From Bombus terrestris (lineage: Eukaryota; Arthropoda; Insecta; Hymenoptera; Apidae): a stretch of 64,000 bases of DNA. The DNA is taken from the NCBI RefSeq assembly GCF_910591885.1, contig NW_025963666.1:41544-105543 (forward strand), given 5' to 3'. Made by a program: the position numbers and the translations under genes. Of the stretch, positions 13,821-28,760 are shown one piece after another; position 1 is the stretch's first letter, and every line of letters starts with the position of its first letter. The notes beneath the pieces were generated by a model that saw only the letters and a program-made list of their open reading frames with translations, was not told the origin of the DNA and did no database searches.

Positions 13821-15310
13821 TTCCACGGTTTCCCACGTTGTCCCACGTTGTCCCACGTTGTCCCACGGTGTCCAACGATGTCCAACGGTGTCCCACGTTG
13901 TCCCACGTTGTCCCACGTTGTCCCACGTTGTCCCACGTTGTCCCACGTTGTCCCACGTTGTCCCACGTTGTCCCACGTTGTCCCACGTTGTCCCACGTTG
14001 TCCCACGGTGTCCAACGGTGTCCAACGATGTCCCACGTTGTCCCACGTTGTCCCACGTTGTCCCACGATGTCCCACGTTGTCCCACGTTGTCCCACGTTG
14101 TCCCACGTTGTCCCACGTTGTCCCACGTTGTCCCACGTTGTCCCACGTTGTCCCACGTTGTCCCACGTTGTCCCACGTTGTCCCACGTTGTCCCACGGTG
14201 TCCAACGATGTCCAACGGTGTCCAACGGTGTCCAACGGTGTCCCACGTTGTCCCACGTTGTCCCACGTTGTCCCACGTTGTCCCACGGTGTCCAACGATG
14301 TCCAACGGTGTCCCACGTTGTCCCACGTTGTCCCACGTTGTCCCACGATGTCCCACGTTGTCCCACGGTGTCCCACGGTGTCCAACGATGTCCAACGGTG
14401 TCCCACGTTGTCCCACGTTGTCCCACGTTGTTCCACGTTGTCCCACGTTGTCCCACGATGTCCCACGTTGTCCCACGTTGTCCCACGTTGTCCCACGTTG
14501 TCCCACGTTGTCCCACGTTGTCCCACGTTGTCCCACGTGGTCCCACGTTGTCCCACGTTGTCCCACGTTGTCCCACGTTGTCCCACGTTGTCCCACGTTG
14601 TCCCACGTTGTCCCACGTTGTCCCACGGTGTCCAACGATGTCCAACGGTGTCCCACGGTGTCCAACGGTGTCCCACGTTGTCCCACGTTGTCCCACGTTG
14701 TCCCACGTTGTCCCACGTTGTCCCACGATGTCCCACGTTGTCCCACGTTGTCCGACGTTGTCCCACGTTGTCCCACGTTGTCCCACGTTGTCCCACGGTG
14801 TCCAACGATGTCCAACGATGTCCAACGGTGTCCCACGTTGTCCCACGTTGTTCCATGGTTTCCCACGTTGTCCCACGTTGTCCCACGTTGTCCCACGGTG
14901 TCCAACGATGTCCAACGGTGTCCAACGGTGTCCAACGGTGTCCAACGGTGTCCCACGTTGTCCCACGTTGTCCCACGTTGTCCCACGTTGTCCCACGTTG
15001 TCCCACGATGTCCCACGTTGTCCCACGTTGTCCCACGTTGTCCCACGATGTCCCACGTTGTCCCACGTTGTCCCACGTTGTCCCACGTTGTCCCACGATG
15101 TCCCACGTTGTCCCACGTTGTCCCACGTTGTCCCACGGTGTCCAACGATGTCCAACGGTGTCCAACGGTGTCCCACGGTGTCCAACGGTGTCCCACGTTG
15201 TCCCACGTTGTCCCACGTTGTCCCACGTTGTCCCACGTTGTCCCACGATGTCCCACGTTGTCCCACGTTGTCCCACGTTGTCCCACGTTGTCCCACGTTG
15301 TCCCACGTTG

Positions 15311-18300
15311 TCCCACGGTGTCCAACGATGTCCAACGGTGTCCAACGGTGTCCAACGGTGTCCAACGATGTCCAACGATGTCCAACGATGTCCAACGATG
15401 TCCAACGGTGTCCAACGGTGTCCCACGGTGTCCAACGGTGTCCCACGTTGTCCCACGTTGTCCCACGTTGTCCCACGTTGTCCCACGTTGTCCCACGTTG
15501 TCCCACGTTGTCCCACGTTGTCCCACGTTGTCCCACGTTGTCCCACGTTGTCCCACGTTGTCCCACGTTGTCCCACGTTGTCCCACGTTGTCCCACGTTG
15601 TCCCACGTTGTCCCACGTTGTCCCACGGTGTCCAACGATGTCCAACGGTGTCCAACGGTGTCCCACGGTGTCCAACGGTGTCCCACGTTGTCCCACGTTG
15701 TCCCACGTTGTCCCACGTTGTCCCACGTTGTCCCACGTTGTCCCACGTTGTCCAACGATGTCCAACGGTGTCCCACGTTGTCCCACGTTGTTCCATGGTT
15801 TCCCACGTTGTCCCACGTTGTCCCACGTTGTCCCACGGTGTCCAACGATGTCCAACGATGTCCAACGGTGTCCCACGATGTCCAACGATGTCCAACGATG
15901 TCCAACGGTGTCCAACGGTGTCCAACGGTGTCCAACGATGTCCAACGATGTCCAACGGTGTCCCACGATGTCCAACGATGTCCAACGATGTCCAACGGTG
16001 TCCAACGGTCTCCAACGGTGTCCCACGGTGTCCAACGATGTCCAACGATGTCCAACGGTGTCCAACGGTGTCCAACGGTGTCCCACGGTGTCCAACGGTG
16101 TCCCACGTTGTCCCACGTTGTCCCACGTTGTCCCACGTTGTCCCACGATGTCCCACGTTGTCCAACGGTGTCCAACGGTGTCCAACGATGTCCAACGATG
16201 TCCAACGGTGTCCCACGATGTCCAACGATGTCCAACGATGTCCAACGATGTCCAGCGGTGTCCCACGTTGTCCCACGTTGTCCCACGTTGTCCCACGTTG
16301 TCCCACGTTGTCCCACGTTGTCCCACGGTGTCCAACGATGTCCAACGGTGTCCAACGGTGTCCCACGGTGTCCAACGGTGTCCCACGTTGTCCCACGTTG
16401 TCCCACGTTGTCCCACGTTGTCCCACGTTGTCCCACGTTGTCCAACGATGTCCAACGGTGTCCCACGTTGTCCCACGTTGTTCCATGGTTTCCCACGTTG
16501 TCCCACGTTGTCCCACGTTGTCCCACGGTGTCCAACGATGTCCAACGGTGTCCAACGGTGTCCAACGGTGTCCAACGGTGTCCCACGTTGTCCCACGTTG
16601 TCCCACGTTGTCCCACGGTGTCCAACGATGTCCAACGGTGTCCCACGTTGTCCCACGTTGTCCCACGTTGTCCCACGTTGTCCCACGTTGTCCCACGATG
16701 TCCCACGTTGTCCCACGTTGTCCCACGTTGTCCCACGTTGTCCCACGTTGTCCCACGTTGTCCCACGTTGTCCCACGTTGTCCCACGTTGTCCCACGTTG
16801 TCCCACGTTGTCCCACGTTGTCCCACGTTGTCCCACGGTGTCCAACGATGTCCAACGGTGTCCAGCGATGTCCAACGGTGTCCCACGTTGTCCCACGTTT
16901 TCCCACGTTGTCCCACGTTGTCCCACGGTGTCCAACGATGTCCAACGATGTCCAACGGTGTCCCACGTTGTCCCACGTTGTTCCATGGTTTCCCACGTTG
17001 TCCCACGTTGTCCCACGTTGTCCCACGTTGTCCCACGATGTCCCACGTTGTCCCACGTTGTCCCACGTTGTCCCACGTTGTCCCACGTTGTCCCACGGTG
17101 TCCCACGTTGTCCCACGTTGTCCCACGTTGTCCCACGGTGTCCCACGATGTCCAACGGTGTCCAACGGTGTCCGACGGTGTCCAACGGTGTCCCACGTTG
17201 TCCCACGTTGTCCCACGTTGTCCCACGTTGTCCCACGTTGTCCCACGTTGTCCCACGTTGTCCAACGATGTCCAACGGTGTCCCACGTTGTCCCACGTTG
17301 TTCCATGGTTTCCCACGTTGTCCCACGTTGTCCCACGTTGTCCCACGGTGTCCAACGATGTCCAACGGTGTCCAACGGTGTCCAACGGTGTGCAACGGTG
17401 TCCCACGTTGTCCCACGTTGTCCCACGTTGTCCCACGTTGTCCAACGATGTCCAACGGTGTCCCACGTTGTCCCACGTTGTCCCACGTTGTCCCACGTTG
17501 TCCCACGTTGTCCCACGATGTCCCACGTTGTCCCACGTTGTCCCACGGTGTCCAACGATGTCCAACGGTGTCCAGCGATGTCCAACGGTGTCCCACGTTG
17601 TCCCACGTTTTCCCACGTTGTCCCACGTTGTCCCACGTTGTCCCACGGTGTCCAACGATGTCCAACGATGTCCAACGGTGTCCCACGTTGTCTCACGTTG
17701 TTCCATGGTTTCCCACGTTGTCCCACGTTGTCCCACGTTGTCCCACGGTGTCCAACGATGTCCAACGGTGTCCAACGGTGTCCAACGGTGTCCAACGGTG
17801 TCCCACGTTGTCCCACGTTGTCCCACGTTGTCCCACGATGTCCCACGTTGTCCCACGTTGTCCCACGTTGTCCCACGTTGTCCCACGATGTCCCACGTTG
17901 TCCCACGTTGTCCCACGTTGTCCCACGTTGTCCCACGTTGTCCCACGTTGTCCCACGTTGTCCCACGTTGTCCCACGTTGTCCCACGGTGTCCAACGATG
18001 TCCAACGGTGTCCAACGGTGTCCCACGTTGTCCCACGTTGTCCCACGTTGTCCCACGTTGTCCCACGTTGTCCCACGTTGTCCAACGATGTCCAACGGTG
18101 TCCAACGGTGTCCAACGGTGTCCCACGTTGTCCCACGTTGTCCCACGTTGTCCCACGGTGTCCAACGATGTCCAACGGTGTCCCACGTTGTCCCACGTTG
18201 TCCCACGTTGTCCCACGTTGTCCCACGTTGTCCCACGATGTCCCACGTTGTCCCACGTTGTCCCACGTTGTCCAACGATGTCCAACGGTGTCCAGCGATG

Positions 18301-21300
18301 TCCAACGGTGTCCCACGTTGTCCCACGTTTTCCCACGTTGTCCCACGTTGTCCCACGTTGTCCCACGGTGTCCAACGATGTCCAACGATGTCCAACGGTG
18401 TCCCACGTTGTCCCACGTTGTTCCATGGTTTCCCACGTTGTCCCACGTTGTCCCACGTTGTCCCACGTTGTCCCACGTTGTCCCACGGTGTCCAACGATG
18501 TCCAACGGTGTCCCACGGTGTCCCACGTTGTCCCACGTTGTCCCACGTTGTCCCACGTTGTCCCACGGTGTCCAACGATGTCCAACGGTGTCCAGCGATG
18601 TCCAACGGTGTCCCACGTTGTCCCACGTTTTCCCACGTTGTCCCACGTTGTCCCACGGTGTCCAACGATGTCCAACGGTGTCCCACGTTGTCCCACGTTG
18701 TTCCATGGTTTCCCACGTTGTCCCACGTTGTCCCACGTTGTCCCACGGTGTCCAACGATGTCCAACGGTGTCCAACGGTGTCCAACGGTGTCCAACGGTG
18801 TCCCACGTTGTCCCACGTTGTCCCACGTTGTCCCACGATGTCCCACGTTGTCCCACGTTGTCCCACGTTGTCCCACGTTGTCCCACGATGTCCCACGTTG
18901 TCCCACGTTGTCCCACGTTGTCCCACGTTGTCCCACGTTGTCCCACGTTGTCCCACGTTGTCCCACGTTGTCCCACGTTGTCCCACGTTGTCCCACGGTG
19001 TCCAACGATGTCCAACGGTGTCCAACGGTGTCCCACGTTGTCCCACGTTGTCCCACGTTGTCCCACGTTGTCCCACGTTGTCCCACGTTGTCCAACGATG
19101 TCCAACGGTGTCCCACGTTGTCCCACGTTGTCCCACGTTGTCCCACGTTGTCCCACGTTGTCCCACGTTGTCCCACGTTGTCCCACGTTGTCCCACGTTG
19201 TCCCACGTTGTCCCACGTTGTCCCACGGTGTCCAACGATGTCCAACGATGTCCAACGGTGTCCCACGTTGTCCCACGTTGTTCCATGGTTTCCCACGTTG
19301 TCCCACGTTGTCCCACGTTGTCCCACGGTGTCCAACGATGTCCAACGGTGTCCAACGGTGTCCAACGGTGTCCAACGGTGTCCCACGTTGTCCCACGTTG
19401 TCCCACGTTGTCCCACGTTGTCCCACGATGTCCCACGTTGTCCCACGGTGTCCCACGTTGTCCCACGATGTCCCACGTTGTCCCACGTTGTCCCACGTTG
19501 TCCCACGTTGTCCCACGATGTCCCACGTTGTCCCACGTTGTCCCACGTTGTCCCACGATGTCCCACGTTGTCCCACGTTGTCCCACGTTGTCCCACGATG
19601 TCCCACGTTGTCCCACGTTGTCCCACGTTGTCCCACGTTGTCCCACGGTGTCCAACGATGTCCAACGGTGTCCAGCGATGTCCAACGGTGTCCCACGTTG
19701 TCCCACGTTTTCCCACGTTGTCCCACGTTGTCCCACGGTGTCCAACGATGTCCAACGATGTCCAACGGTGTCCCACGTTGTCCCACGTTGTTCCATGGTT
19801 TCCCACGTTGTCCCACGTTGTCCCACGTTGTCCCACGGTGTCCAACGATGTCCAACGGTGTCCAACGGTGTCCAACGGTGTCCAACGGTGTCCCACGTTG
19901 TCCCACGTTGTCCCACGTTGTCCCACGTTGTCCCACGTTGTCCCACGATGTCCCACGTTGTCCCACGTTGTCCCACGTTGTCCCACGTTGTCCCACGTTG
20001 TCCCACGTTGTCCCACGTTGTCCCACGTTGTCCCACGGTGTCCAACGATGTCCAACGGTGTCCAACGGTGTCCAACGGTGTCCCACGTTGTCCCACGTTG
20101 TCCCACGTTGTCCCACGTTGTCCCACGGTGTCCAACGATGTCCAACGGTGTCCCACGTTGTCCCACGTTGTCCCACGTTGTCCCACGATGTCCCACGTTG
20201 TCCCACGTTGTCCCACGTTGTCCCACGTTGTCCCACGTTGTCCCACGGTGTCCAACGATGTCCAACGGTGTCCAACGGTGTCCAACGGTGTCCAACGGTG
20301 TCCCAAGTTGTCCCACGTTGTCCCACGTTGTCCCACGGTGTCCAACGATATCCAACGGTGTCCCACGTTGTCCCACGGTGTCCAACGATGTCCAACGGTG
20401 TCCCACGTTGTCCAACGGTGTCCCACGTTGTCCCACGTTGTCCCACGTTGTCCCACGTTGTCCCACGTTGTCCCACGTTGTCCCACGTTGTCCCACGTTG
20501 TCCCACGTTGTCCCACGTTGTCCCACGGTGTCCAACGATGTCCAACGGTGTCCAACGGTGTCCCACGGTGTCCAACGGTGTCCCACGTTGTCCCACGTTG
20601 TCCCACGTTGTCCCACGTTGTCCCACGTTGTCCCACGTTGTCCCACGTTGTCCAACGATGTCCAACGGTGTCCCACGTTGTCCCACGTTGTTCCATGGTT
20701 TCCCACGTTGTCCCACGTTGTCCCACGTTGTCCCACGTTGTCCCACGTTGTCCCACGGTGTCCCACGGTGTCCAACTATGTCCAACGGTGTCCCACGTTG
20801 TCCCACGTTGTCCCACGATGTCCCACGTTGTCCCACGTTGTCCCACGTTGTCCCACGTTGTCCCACGTTGTCCCACGTTGTCCCACGTGGTCCCACGTTG
20901 TCCCACGTTGTCCCACGTTGTCCCACGGTGTCCAACGATGTCCAACGGTGTCCCACGTTGTCCAACGGTGTCCCACGTTGTCCCACGTTGTCCCACGTTG
21001 TCCCACGTTGTCCCACGATGTCCCACGTTGTCCCACGTTGTCCCACGTTGTCCCACGTTGTCCCACGTTGTCCCACGGTGTCCAACGATGTCCAACGTTG
21101 TCCCACGTTGTCCCACGATGTCCCACGTTGTCCCACGTTGTCCCACGTTGTCCCACGTTGTCCCACGTTGTCCCACGTTGTCCAACGATGTCCAACGGTG
21201 TCCCACGTTGTCCCACGTTGTTCCATGGTTTCCCACGTTGTCCCACGTTGTCCCACGTTGTCCCACGGTGTCCAACGATGTCCAACGGTGTCCAACGGTG

Positions 21301-24300
21301 TCCAACGGTGTCCAACGGTGTCCCACGTTGTCCCACGTTGTCCCACGTTGTCCCACGGTGTCCAACGTTGTCCAACGGTGTCCCACGTTGTCCCACGTTG
21401 TCCCACGTTGTCCCACGTTGTCCCACGTTGTCCCACGATGTCCCACGTTGTCCCACGTTGTTCCATGGTTTCCCACGTTGTCCCACGTTGTCCCACGTTG
21501 TCCCACGGTGTCCAACGATGTCCAACGGTGTCCAACGGTGTCCAACGGTGTCCAACGGTGTCCCACGTTGTCCCACGTTGTCCCACGTTGTCCCACGTTG
21601 TCCCACGTTGTCCCACGATGTCCCACGTTGTCCCACGATGTCCCACGTTGTCCCACGTTGTCCCACGTGGTCCGACGTTGTCCCACGTTGTCCCACGGTG
21701 TCCAACGGTGTCCCACGTTGTCCCACGTTGTCCCACGTTGTCCCACGTTGTCCAACGATGTCCAACGGTGTCCCACGTTGTCCCACGTTGTTCCATGGTT
21801 TCCCACGTTGTCCCACGTTGTCCCACGGTGTCCAACGATGTCCAACGGTGTCCAACGGTGTCCAACGGTGTCCAACGGTGTCCCACGTTGTCCCACGTTG
21901 TCCCACGTTGTCCCACGGTGTCCCACGATGTCCAACGGTGTCCCACGTTGTCCCACGTTGTCCCACGTTGTCCCACGTTGTCCCACGATGTCCCACGTTG
22001 TCCCACGTTGTCCCACGTTGTCCCACGTTGTCCCACGTTGTCCCACGTTGTCCCACGTTGTCCCACGTTGTCCCACGTTGTCCCACGTTTTCCCACGTTG
22101 TCCCACGTTGTCCCACGGTGTCCAACGGTGTCCAACGGTGTCCAACGGTGTCCCACGGTGTCCAACGTTGTCCCACGGTGTCCAACGATGTCCAACGGTG
22201 TCCCACGTTGTCCAACGGTGTCCCACGTTGTCCCACGTTGTCCCACGTTGTCCCACGTTGTCCCACGTTGTCCCACGTTGTCAAACGATGTCCCACGTTG
22301 TCCCACGTTGTCCCACGTTGTCCCACGTTGTCCCACGTTGTCCCACGTTGTCCCACGTTGTCCCACGTTGTCCCACGTTGTCCCACGTTGTCCCACGGTG
22401 TCCAACGATGTCCAACGGTGTCCAACGGTGTCCCACGGTGTCCAACGGTGTCCCACGTTGTCCCACGTTGTCCCACGTTGTCCCACGTTGTCCCACGTTG
22501 TCCCACGTTGTCCCACGTTGTCCAACGATGTCCAACGGTGTCCCACGTTGTCCCACGTTGTTCCATGGTTTCCCACGTTGTCCCACGTTGTCCCACGTTG
22601 TCCCACGGTGTCCAACGATGTCCAACGGTGTCCAACGGTGTCCAACGGTGTCCAACGATGTCCCACGTTGTCCCACGTTGTCCCACGTTGTCCCACGTTG
22701 TCCCACGTTGTTCCATGGTTTCCCACGTTGTCCCACGTTGTCCCACGTTGTCCCACGTTGTCCCACGGTGTCCAACGATGTCCAACGATGTCCAACGGTG
22801 TCCCACGTTGTCCCACGTTGTTCCATGGTTTCCCACGTTGTCCCACGTTGTCCCACGTTGTCCCACGTTGTCCCACGTTGTCCAACGATGTCCAACGGTG
22901 TCCCACGTTGTCCCACGTTGTTCCATGGTTTCCCACGTTGTCCCACGTTGTCCCACGTTGTCCCACGGTGTCCAACGATGTCCAACGGTGTCCAACGGTG
23001 TCCAACGGTGTCCAACGGTGTCCCACGTTGTCCCACGTTGTCCCACGTTGTCCCACGGTGTCCAACGTTGTCCAACGGTGTCCCACGTTGTCCCACGTTG
23101 TCCCACGTTGTCCCACGTTGTCCCACGTTGTCCCACGATGTCCCACGTTGTCCCACGTTGTTCCATGGTTTCCCACGTTGTCCCACGTTGTCCCACGTTG
23201 TCCCACGGTGTCCAACGATGTCCAACGGTGTCCAACGGTGTCCAACGGTGTCCAACGGTGTCCCACGTTGTCCCACGTTGTCCCACGTTGTCCCACGTTG
23301 TCCCACGTTGTCCCACGATGTCCCACGTTGTCCCACGATGTCCCACGTTGTCCCACGTTGTCCCACGTGGTCCGACGTTGTCCCACGTTGTCCCACGGTG
23401 TCCAACGGTGTCCCACGTTGTCCCACGTTGTCCCACGTTGTCCCACGTTGTCCAACGATGTCCAACGGTGTCCCACGTTGTCCCACGTTGTTCCATGGTT
23501 TCCCACGTTGTCCCACGTTGTCCCACGGTGTCCAACGATGTCCAACGGTGTCCAACGGTGTCCAACGGTGTCCAACGGTGTCCCACGTTGTCCCACGTTG
23601 TCCCACGTTGTCCCACGGTGTCCAACGATGTCCAACGGTGTCCCACGTTGTCCCACGTTGTCCCACGTTGTCCCACGTTGTCCCACGATGTCCCACGTTG
23701 TCCCACGTTGTCCCACGTTGTCCCACGTTGTCCCACGTTGTCCCACGTTGTCCCACGTTGTCCCACGTTGTCCCACGTTTTCCCACGTTGTCCCACGTTG
23801 TCCCACGGTGTCCAACGATGTCCAACGGTGTCCAACGGTGTCCCACGGTGTCCAACGTTGTCCCACGGTGTCCAACGATGTCCAACGGTGTCCCACGTTG
23901 TCCAACGGTGTCCCACGTTGTCCCACGTTGTCCCACGTTGTCCCACGTTGTCAAACGATGTCCCACGTTGTCCCACGTTGTCCCACGTTGTCCCACGTTG
24001 TCCCACGTTGTCCCACGTTGTCCCACGTTGTCCCACGTTGTCCCACGTTGTCCCACGTTGTCCCACGGTGTCCAACGATGTCCAACGGTGTCCAACGGTG
24101 TCCCACGGTGTCCAACGGTGTCCCACGTTGTCCCACGTTGTCCCACGTTGTCCCACGTTGTCCCACGTTGTCCCACGTTGTCCCACGTTGTCCAACGATG
24201 TCCAACGGTGTCCCACGTTGTCCCACGTTGTTCCATGGTTTCCCACGTTGTCCCACGTTGTCCCACGTTGTCCCACGGTGTCCAACGATGTCCAACGGTG

Positions 24301-25560
24301 TCCAACGGTGTCCAACGGTGTCCAACGGTGTCCCACGTTGTCCCACGTTGTCCCACGTTGTCCCACGTTGTCCCACGTTGTTCCATGGTTTCCCACGTTG
24401 TCCCACGTTGTCCCACGTTGTTCCATGGTTTCCCACGTTGTCCCACGTTGTCCCACGTTGTCCAACGTTGTCCAACGATGTCCAACGGTGTCCAACGATG
24501 TCCCACGTTGTCCCACGTTGTCCCACGTTGTCCCACGTTGTCCCACGTTGTTCCACGGTTTCCCACGTTGTCCCACGTTGTCCCACGTTGTCCCACGTTG
24601 TCCCACGGTGTCCAACGATGTCCAACGATGTCCAACGGTGTCCCACGTTGTCCCACGTTGTTCCATGGTTTCCCACGTTGTCCCACGTTGTCCCACGTTG
24701 TCCCACGGTGTCCAACGATGTCCAACGGTGTCCAACGGTGTCCAACGGTGTCCAACGGTGTCCCACGTTGTCCCACGTTGTCCCACGTTGTCCCACGATG
24801 TCCCACGTTGTCCCACGTTGTTCCATGGTTTCCCACGTTGTCCCACGTTGTCCCACGTTGTCCCACGGTGTCCCACGTTGTCCCACGTTGTTCCATGGTT
24901 TCCCACGTTGTCCCACGGTGTCCCACGTTGTCCCACGTTGTCCCACGTTGTCCCACGTTGTCCCACGTTGTCCCACGATGTCCCACGTTGTCCCACGTTG
25001 TCCGACGTTGTCCCACGTTGTCCCACGTTGTCCCACGTTGTCCCACGGTGTCCAACGATGTCCAACGATGTCCAACGGTGTCCCACGTTGTCCCACGTTG
25101 TTCCATGGTTTCCCACGTTGTCCCACGTTGTCCCACGTTGTCCCACGGTGTCCAACGATGTCCAACGGTGTCCAACGGTGTCCAACGGTGTCCAACGGTG
25201 TCCCACGTTGTCCCACGTTGTCCCACGTTGTCCCACGTTGTCCCACGTTGTCCCACGATGTCCCACGTTGTCCCACGTTGTCCCACGTTGTCCCACGATG
25301 TCCCACGTTGTCCCACGTTGTCCCACGTTGTCCCACGTTGTCCCACGATGTCCCACGTTGTCCCACGTTGTCCCACGTTGTCCCACGGTGTCCAACGATG
25401 TCCAACGGTGTCCAACGGTGTCCCACGGTGTCCAACGGTGTCCCACGTTGTCCCACGTTGTCCCACGTTGTCCCACGTTGTCCCACGTTGTCCCACGATG
25501 TCCCACGTTGTCCCACGTTGTCCCACGTTGTCCCACGTTGTCCCACGTTGTCCCACGTTG
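15311..25560. repeat. Higher-order repeat copy A (long form, 10,250 bp)
   Basis: Set to begin at the word c-d-e-e-e-d-d-d-d-e-e-c-e. Rare units define the copy: TCCAACGGTC at 16,001, TCCAGCGGTG at 16,251, TGCAACGGTG at 17,391, TCTCACGTTG at 17,691, TCCAACGATA at 20,341, TCCAACTATG at 20,771 and the pair h-g at 21,661. All recur in copies B and C. The part from about 21.3 to 23.9 kb carries an internal tandem duplication of about 1,700 bp (h-g pair at 21,661 and 23,361; TCAAACGATG at 22,281 and 23,951, offset 1,670). The start point is arbitrary, because similarity with copy B extends left to about 14,671/24,921. Unit f is much denser here than in the left block. Confidence 0.88.
15831..16260. 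repeat. d/e/b-rich block, copy A
   Basis: About 430 bp in which the majority unit is rare: runs such as c-d-d-e-b-d-d-e-e-e-d-d-e-b-d-d-e, then TCCAACGGTC (16,001), ending in TCCAGCGGTG (16,251). Most units have A at position 4, so the regular CCC/GGG triplets are lost here. It is the most distinctive local landmark of the higher-order repeat. Confidence 0.88.
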
Positions 25561-26080
25561 TCCCACGGTGTCCAACGATGTCCAACGGTGTCCAACGGTG
25601 TCCAACGGTGTCCAACGATGTCCAACGATGTCCAACGATGTCCAACGATGTCCAACGGTGTCCAACGGTGTCCCACGGTGTCCAACGGTGTCCCACGTTG
25701 TCCCACGTTGTCCCACGTTGTCCCACGTTGTCCCACGTTGTCCCACGTTGTCCCACGTTGTCCCACGTTGTCCCACGTTGTCCCACGTTGTCCCACGTTG
25801 TCCCACGTTGTCCCACGTTGTCCCACGTTGTCCCACGTTGTCCCACGTTGTCCCACGTTGTCCCACGTTGTCCCACGGTGTCCAACGATGTCCAACGGTG
25901 TCCAACGGTGTCCCACGGTGTCCAACGGTGTCCCACGTTGTCCCACGTTGTCCCACGTTGTCCCACGTTGTCCCACGTTGTCCCACGTTGTCCCACGTTG
26001 TCCAACGATGTCCAACGGTGTCCCACGTTGTCCCACGTTGTTCCATGGTTTCCCACGTTGTCCCACGTTGTCCCACGTTG

Positions 26081-26510
26081 TCCCACGGTGTCCAACGATG
26101 TCCAACGATGTCCAACGGTGTCCCACGATGTCCAACGATGTCCAACGATGTCCAACGGTGTCCAACGATGTCCAACGGTGTCCAACGATGTCCAACGATG
26201 TCCAACGGTGTCCCACGATGTCCAACGATGTCCAACGATGTCCAACGGTGTCCAACGGTCTCCAACGGTGTCCCACGGTGTCCAACGATGTCCAACGATG
26301 TCCAACGGTGTCCAACGGTGTCCAACGGTGTCCCACGGTGTCCAACGGTGTCCCACGTTGTCCCACGTTGTCCCACGTTGTCCCACGTTGTCCCACGATG
26401 TCCCACGTTGTCCAACGGTGTCCAACGGTGTCCAACGATGTCCAACGATGTCCAACGGTGTCCCACGATGTCCAACGATGTCCAACGATGTCCAACGATG
26501 TCCAGCGGTG
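26081..26510. repeat. d/e/b-rich block, copy B
   Basis: Copy of the block at 15,831-16,260, offset 10,250 bp, with TCCAACGGTC at 26,251 and TCCAGCGGTG at 26,501. It differs by single units (for example d at 26,161 where copy A has e at 15,911). Confidence 0.88.
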
Positions 26511-28760
26511 TCCCACGTTGTCCCACGTTGTCCCACGTTGTCCCACGTTGTCCCACGTTGTCCCACGTTGTCCCACGGTGTCCAACGATGTCCAACGGTG
26601 TCCAACGGTGTCCCACGGTGTCCAACGGTGTCCCACGTTGTCCCACGTTGTCCCACGTTGTCCCACGTTGTCCCACGTTGTCCCACGTTGTCCAACGATG
26701 TCCAACGGTGTCCCACGTTGTCCCACGTTGTTCCATGGTTTCCCACGTTGTCCCACGTTGTCCCACGTTGTCCCACGGTGTCCAACGATGTCCAACGGTG
26801 TCCAACGGTGTCCAACGGTGTCCAACGGTGTCCCACGTTGTCCCACGTTGTCCCACGTTGTCCCACGGTGTCCAACGATGTCCAACGGTGTCCCACGTTG
26901 TCCCACGTTGTCCCACGTTGTCCCACGTTGTCCCACGTTGTCCCACGATGTCCCACGTTGTCCCACGTTGTCCCACGTTGTCCCACGTTGTCCCACGTTG
27001 TCCCACGTTGTCCCACGTTGTCCCACGTTGTCCCACGTTGTCCCACGTTGTCCCACGTTGTCCCACGTTGTCCCACGTTGTCCCACGGTGTCCAACGATG
27101 TCCAACGGTGTCCAGCGATGTCCAACGGTGTCCCACGTTGTCCCACGTTTTCCCACGTTGTCCCACGTTGTCCCACGGTGTCCAACGATGTCCAACGATG
27201 TCCAACGGTGTCCCACGTTGTCCCACGTTGTTCCATGGTTTCCCACGTTGTCCCACGTTGTCCCACGTTGTCCCACGTTGTCCCACGATGTCCCACGTTG
27301 TCCCACGTTGTCCCACGTTGTCCCACGTTGTCCCACGTTGTCCCACGTTGTCCCACGTTGTCCCACGTTGTCCCACGTTGTCCCACGGTGTCCAACGATG
27401 TCCAACGGTGTCCAACGGTGTCCGACGGTGTCCAACGGTGTCCCACGTTGTCCCACGTTGTCCCACGTTGTCCCACGTTGTCCCACGTTGTCCCACGTTG
27501 TCCCACGTTGTCCAACGATGTCCAACGGTGTCCCACGTTGTCCCACGTTGTTCCATGGTTTCCCACGTTGTCCCACGTTGTCCCACGTTGTCCCACGGTG
27601 TCCAACGATGTCCAACGGTGTCCAACGGTGTCCAACGGTGTGCAACGGTGTCCCACGTTGTCCCACGTTGTCCCACGTTGTCCCACGGTGTCCAACGATG
27701 TCCAACGGTGTCCCACGTTGTCCCACGTTGTCCCACGTTGTCCCACGTTGTCCCACGTTGTCCCACGATGTCCCACGTTGTCCCACGTTGTCCCACGGTG
27801 TCCAACGATGTCCAACGGTGTCCAGCGATGTCCAACGGTGTCCCACGTTGTCCCACGTTGTCCCACGTTGTCCCACGTTGTCCCACGTTGTCCCACGGTG
27901 TCCAACGATGTCCAACGATGTCCAACGGTGTCCCACGTTGTCTCACGTTGTTCCATGGTTTCCCACGTTGTCCCACGTTGTCCCACGTTGTCCCACGGTG
28001 TCCAACGATGTCCAACGGTGTCCAACGGTGTCCAACGGTGTCCAACGGTGTCCCACGTTGTCCCACGTTGTCCCACGTTGTCCCACGATGTCCCACGTTG
28101 TCCCACGTTGTCCCACGTTGTCCCACGTTGTCCCACGATGTCCCACGTTGTCCCACGTTGTCCCACGTTGTCCCACGTTGTCCCACGTTGTCCCACGTTG
28201 TCCCACGTTGTCCCACGTTGTCCCACGTTGTCCCACGGTGTCCAACGATGTCCAACGGTGTCCAACGGTGTCCCACGTTGTCCCACGTTGTCCCACGTTG
28301 TCCCACGTTGTCCCACGTTGTCCCACGTTGTCCAACGATGTCCAACGGTGTCCAACGGTGTCCAACGGTGTCCCACGTTGTCCCACGTTGTCCCACGTTG
28401 TCCCACGGTGTCCAACGATGTCCAACGGTGTCCCACGTTGTCCCACGTTGTCCCACGTTGTCCCACGTTGTCCCACGTTGTCCCACGATGTCCCACGTTG
28501 TCCCACGTTGTCCCACGGTGTCCAACGATGTCCAACGGTGTCCAGCGATGTCCAACGGTGTCCCACGTTGTCCCACGTTTTCCCACGTTGTCCCACGTTG
28601 TCCCACGTTGTCCCACGGTGTCCAACGATGTCCAACGATGTCCAACGGTGTCCCACGTTGTCCCACGTTGTTCCATGGTTTCCCACGTTGTCCCACGTTG
28701 TCCCACGTTGTCCCACGTTGTCCCACGTTGTCCCACGGTGTCCAACGATGTCCAACGGTG

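Larger units (their letters stand above)
1..14670. repeat. Left block: mixed variant words in perfect 10-bp register
   Basis: Units start at every position ending in 1, with no insertion or deletion. Long runs of unit a are broken by words such as c-d-e-e-c-e and by the f-centred word d-e-a-a-f-a-a-a-c-d-e-e-e-e. Unit f is sparse, about one per 0.9 kb (for example 121, 661, 1,151, 1,621, 2,671, 3,411, 4,381). Private unit variants useful as landmarks are TCCCTCGTTG near 1,291, TCCTACGTTG at 1,751, TCCCACATTG at 3,301, TCCCACGCTG at 7,071 and TCCCCCGTTG at 10,731. The block contains several older duplications, listed separately. No gene is seen. Confidence 0.9.
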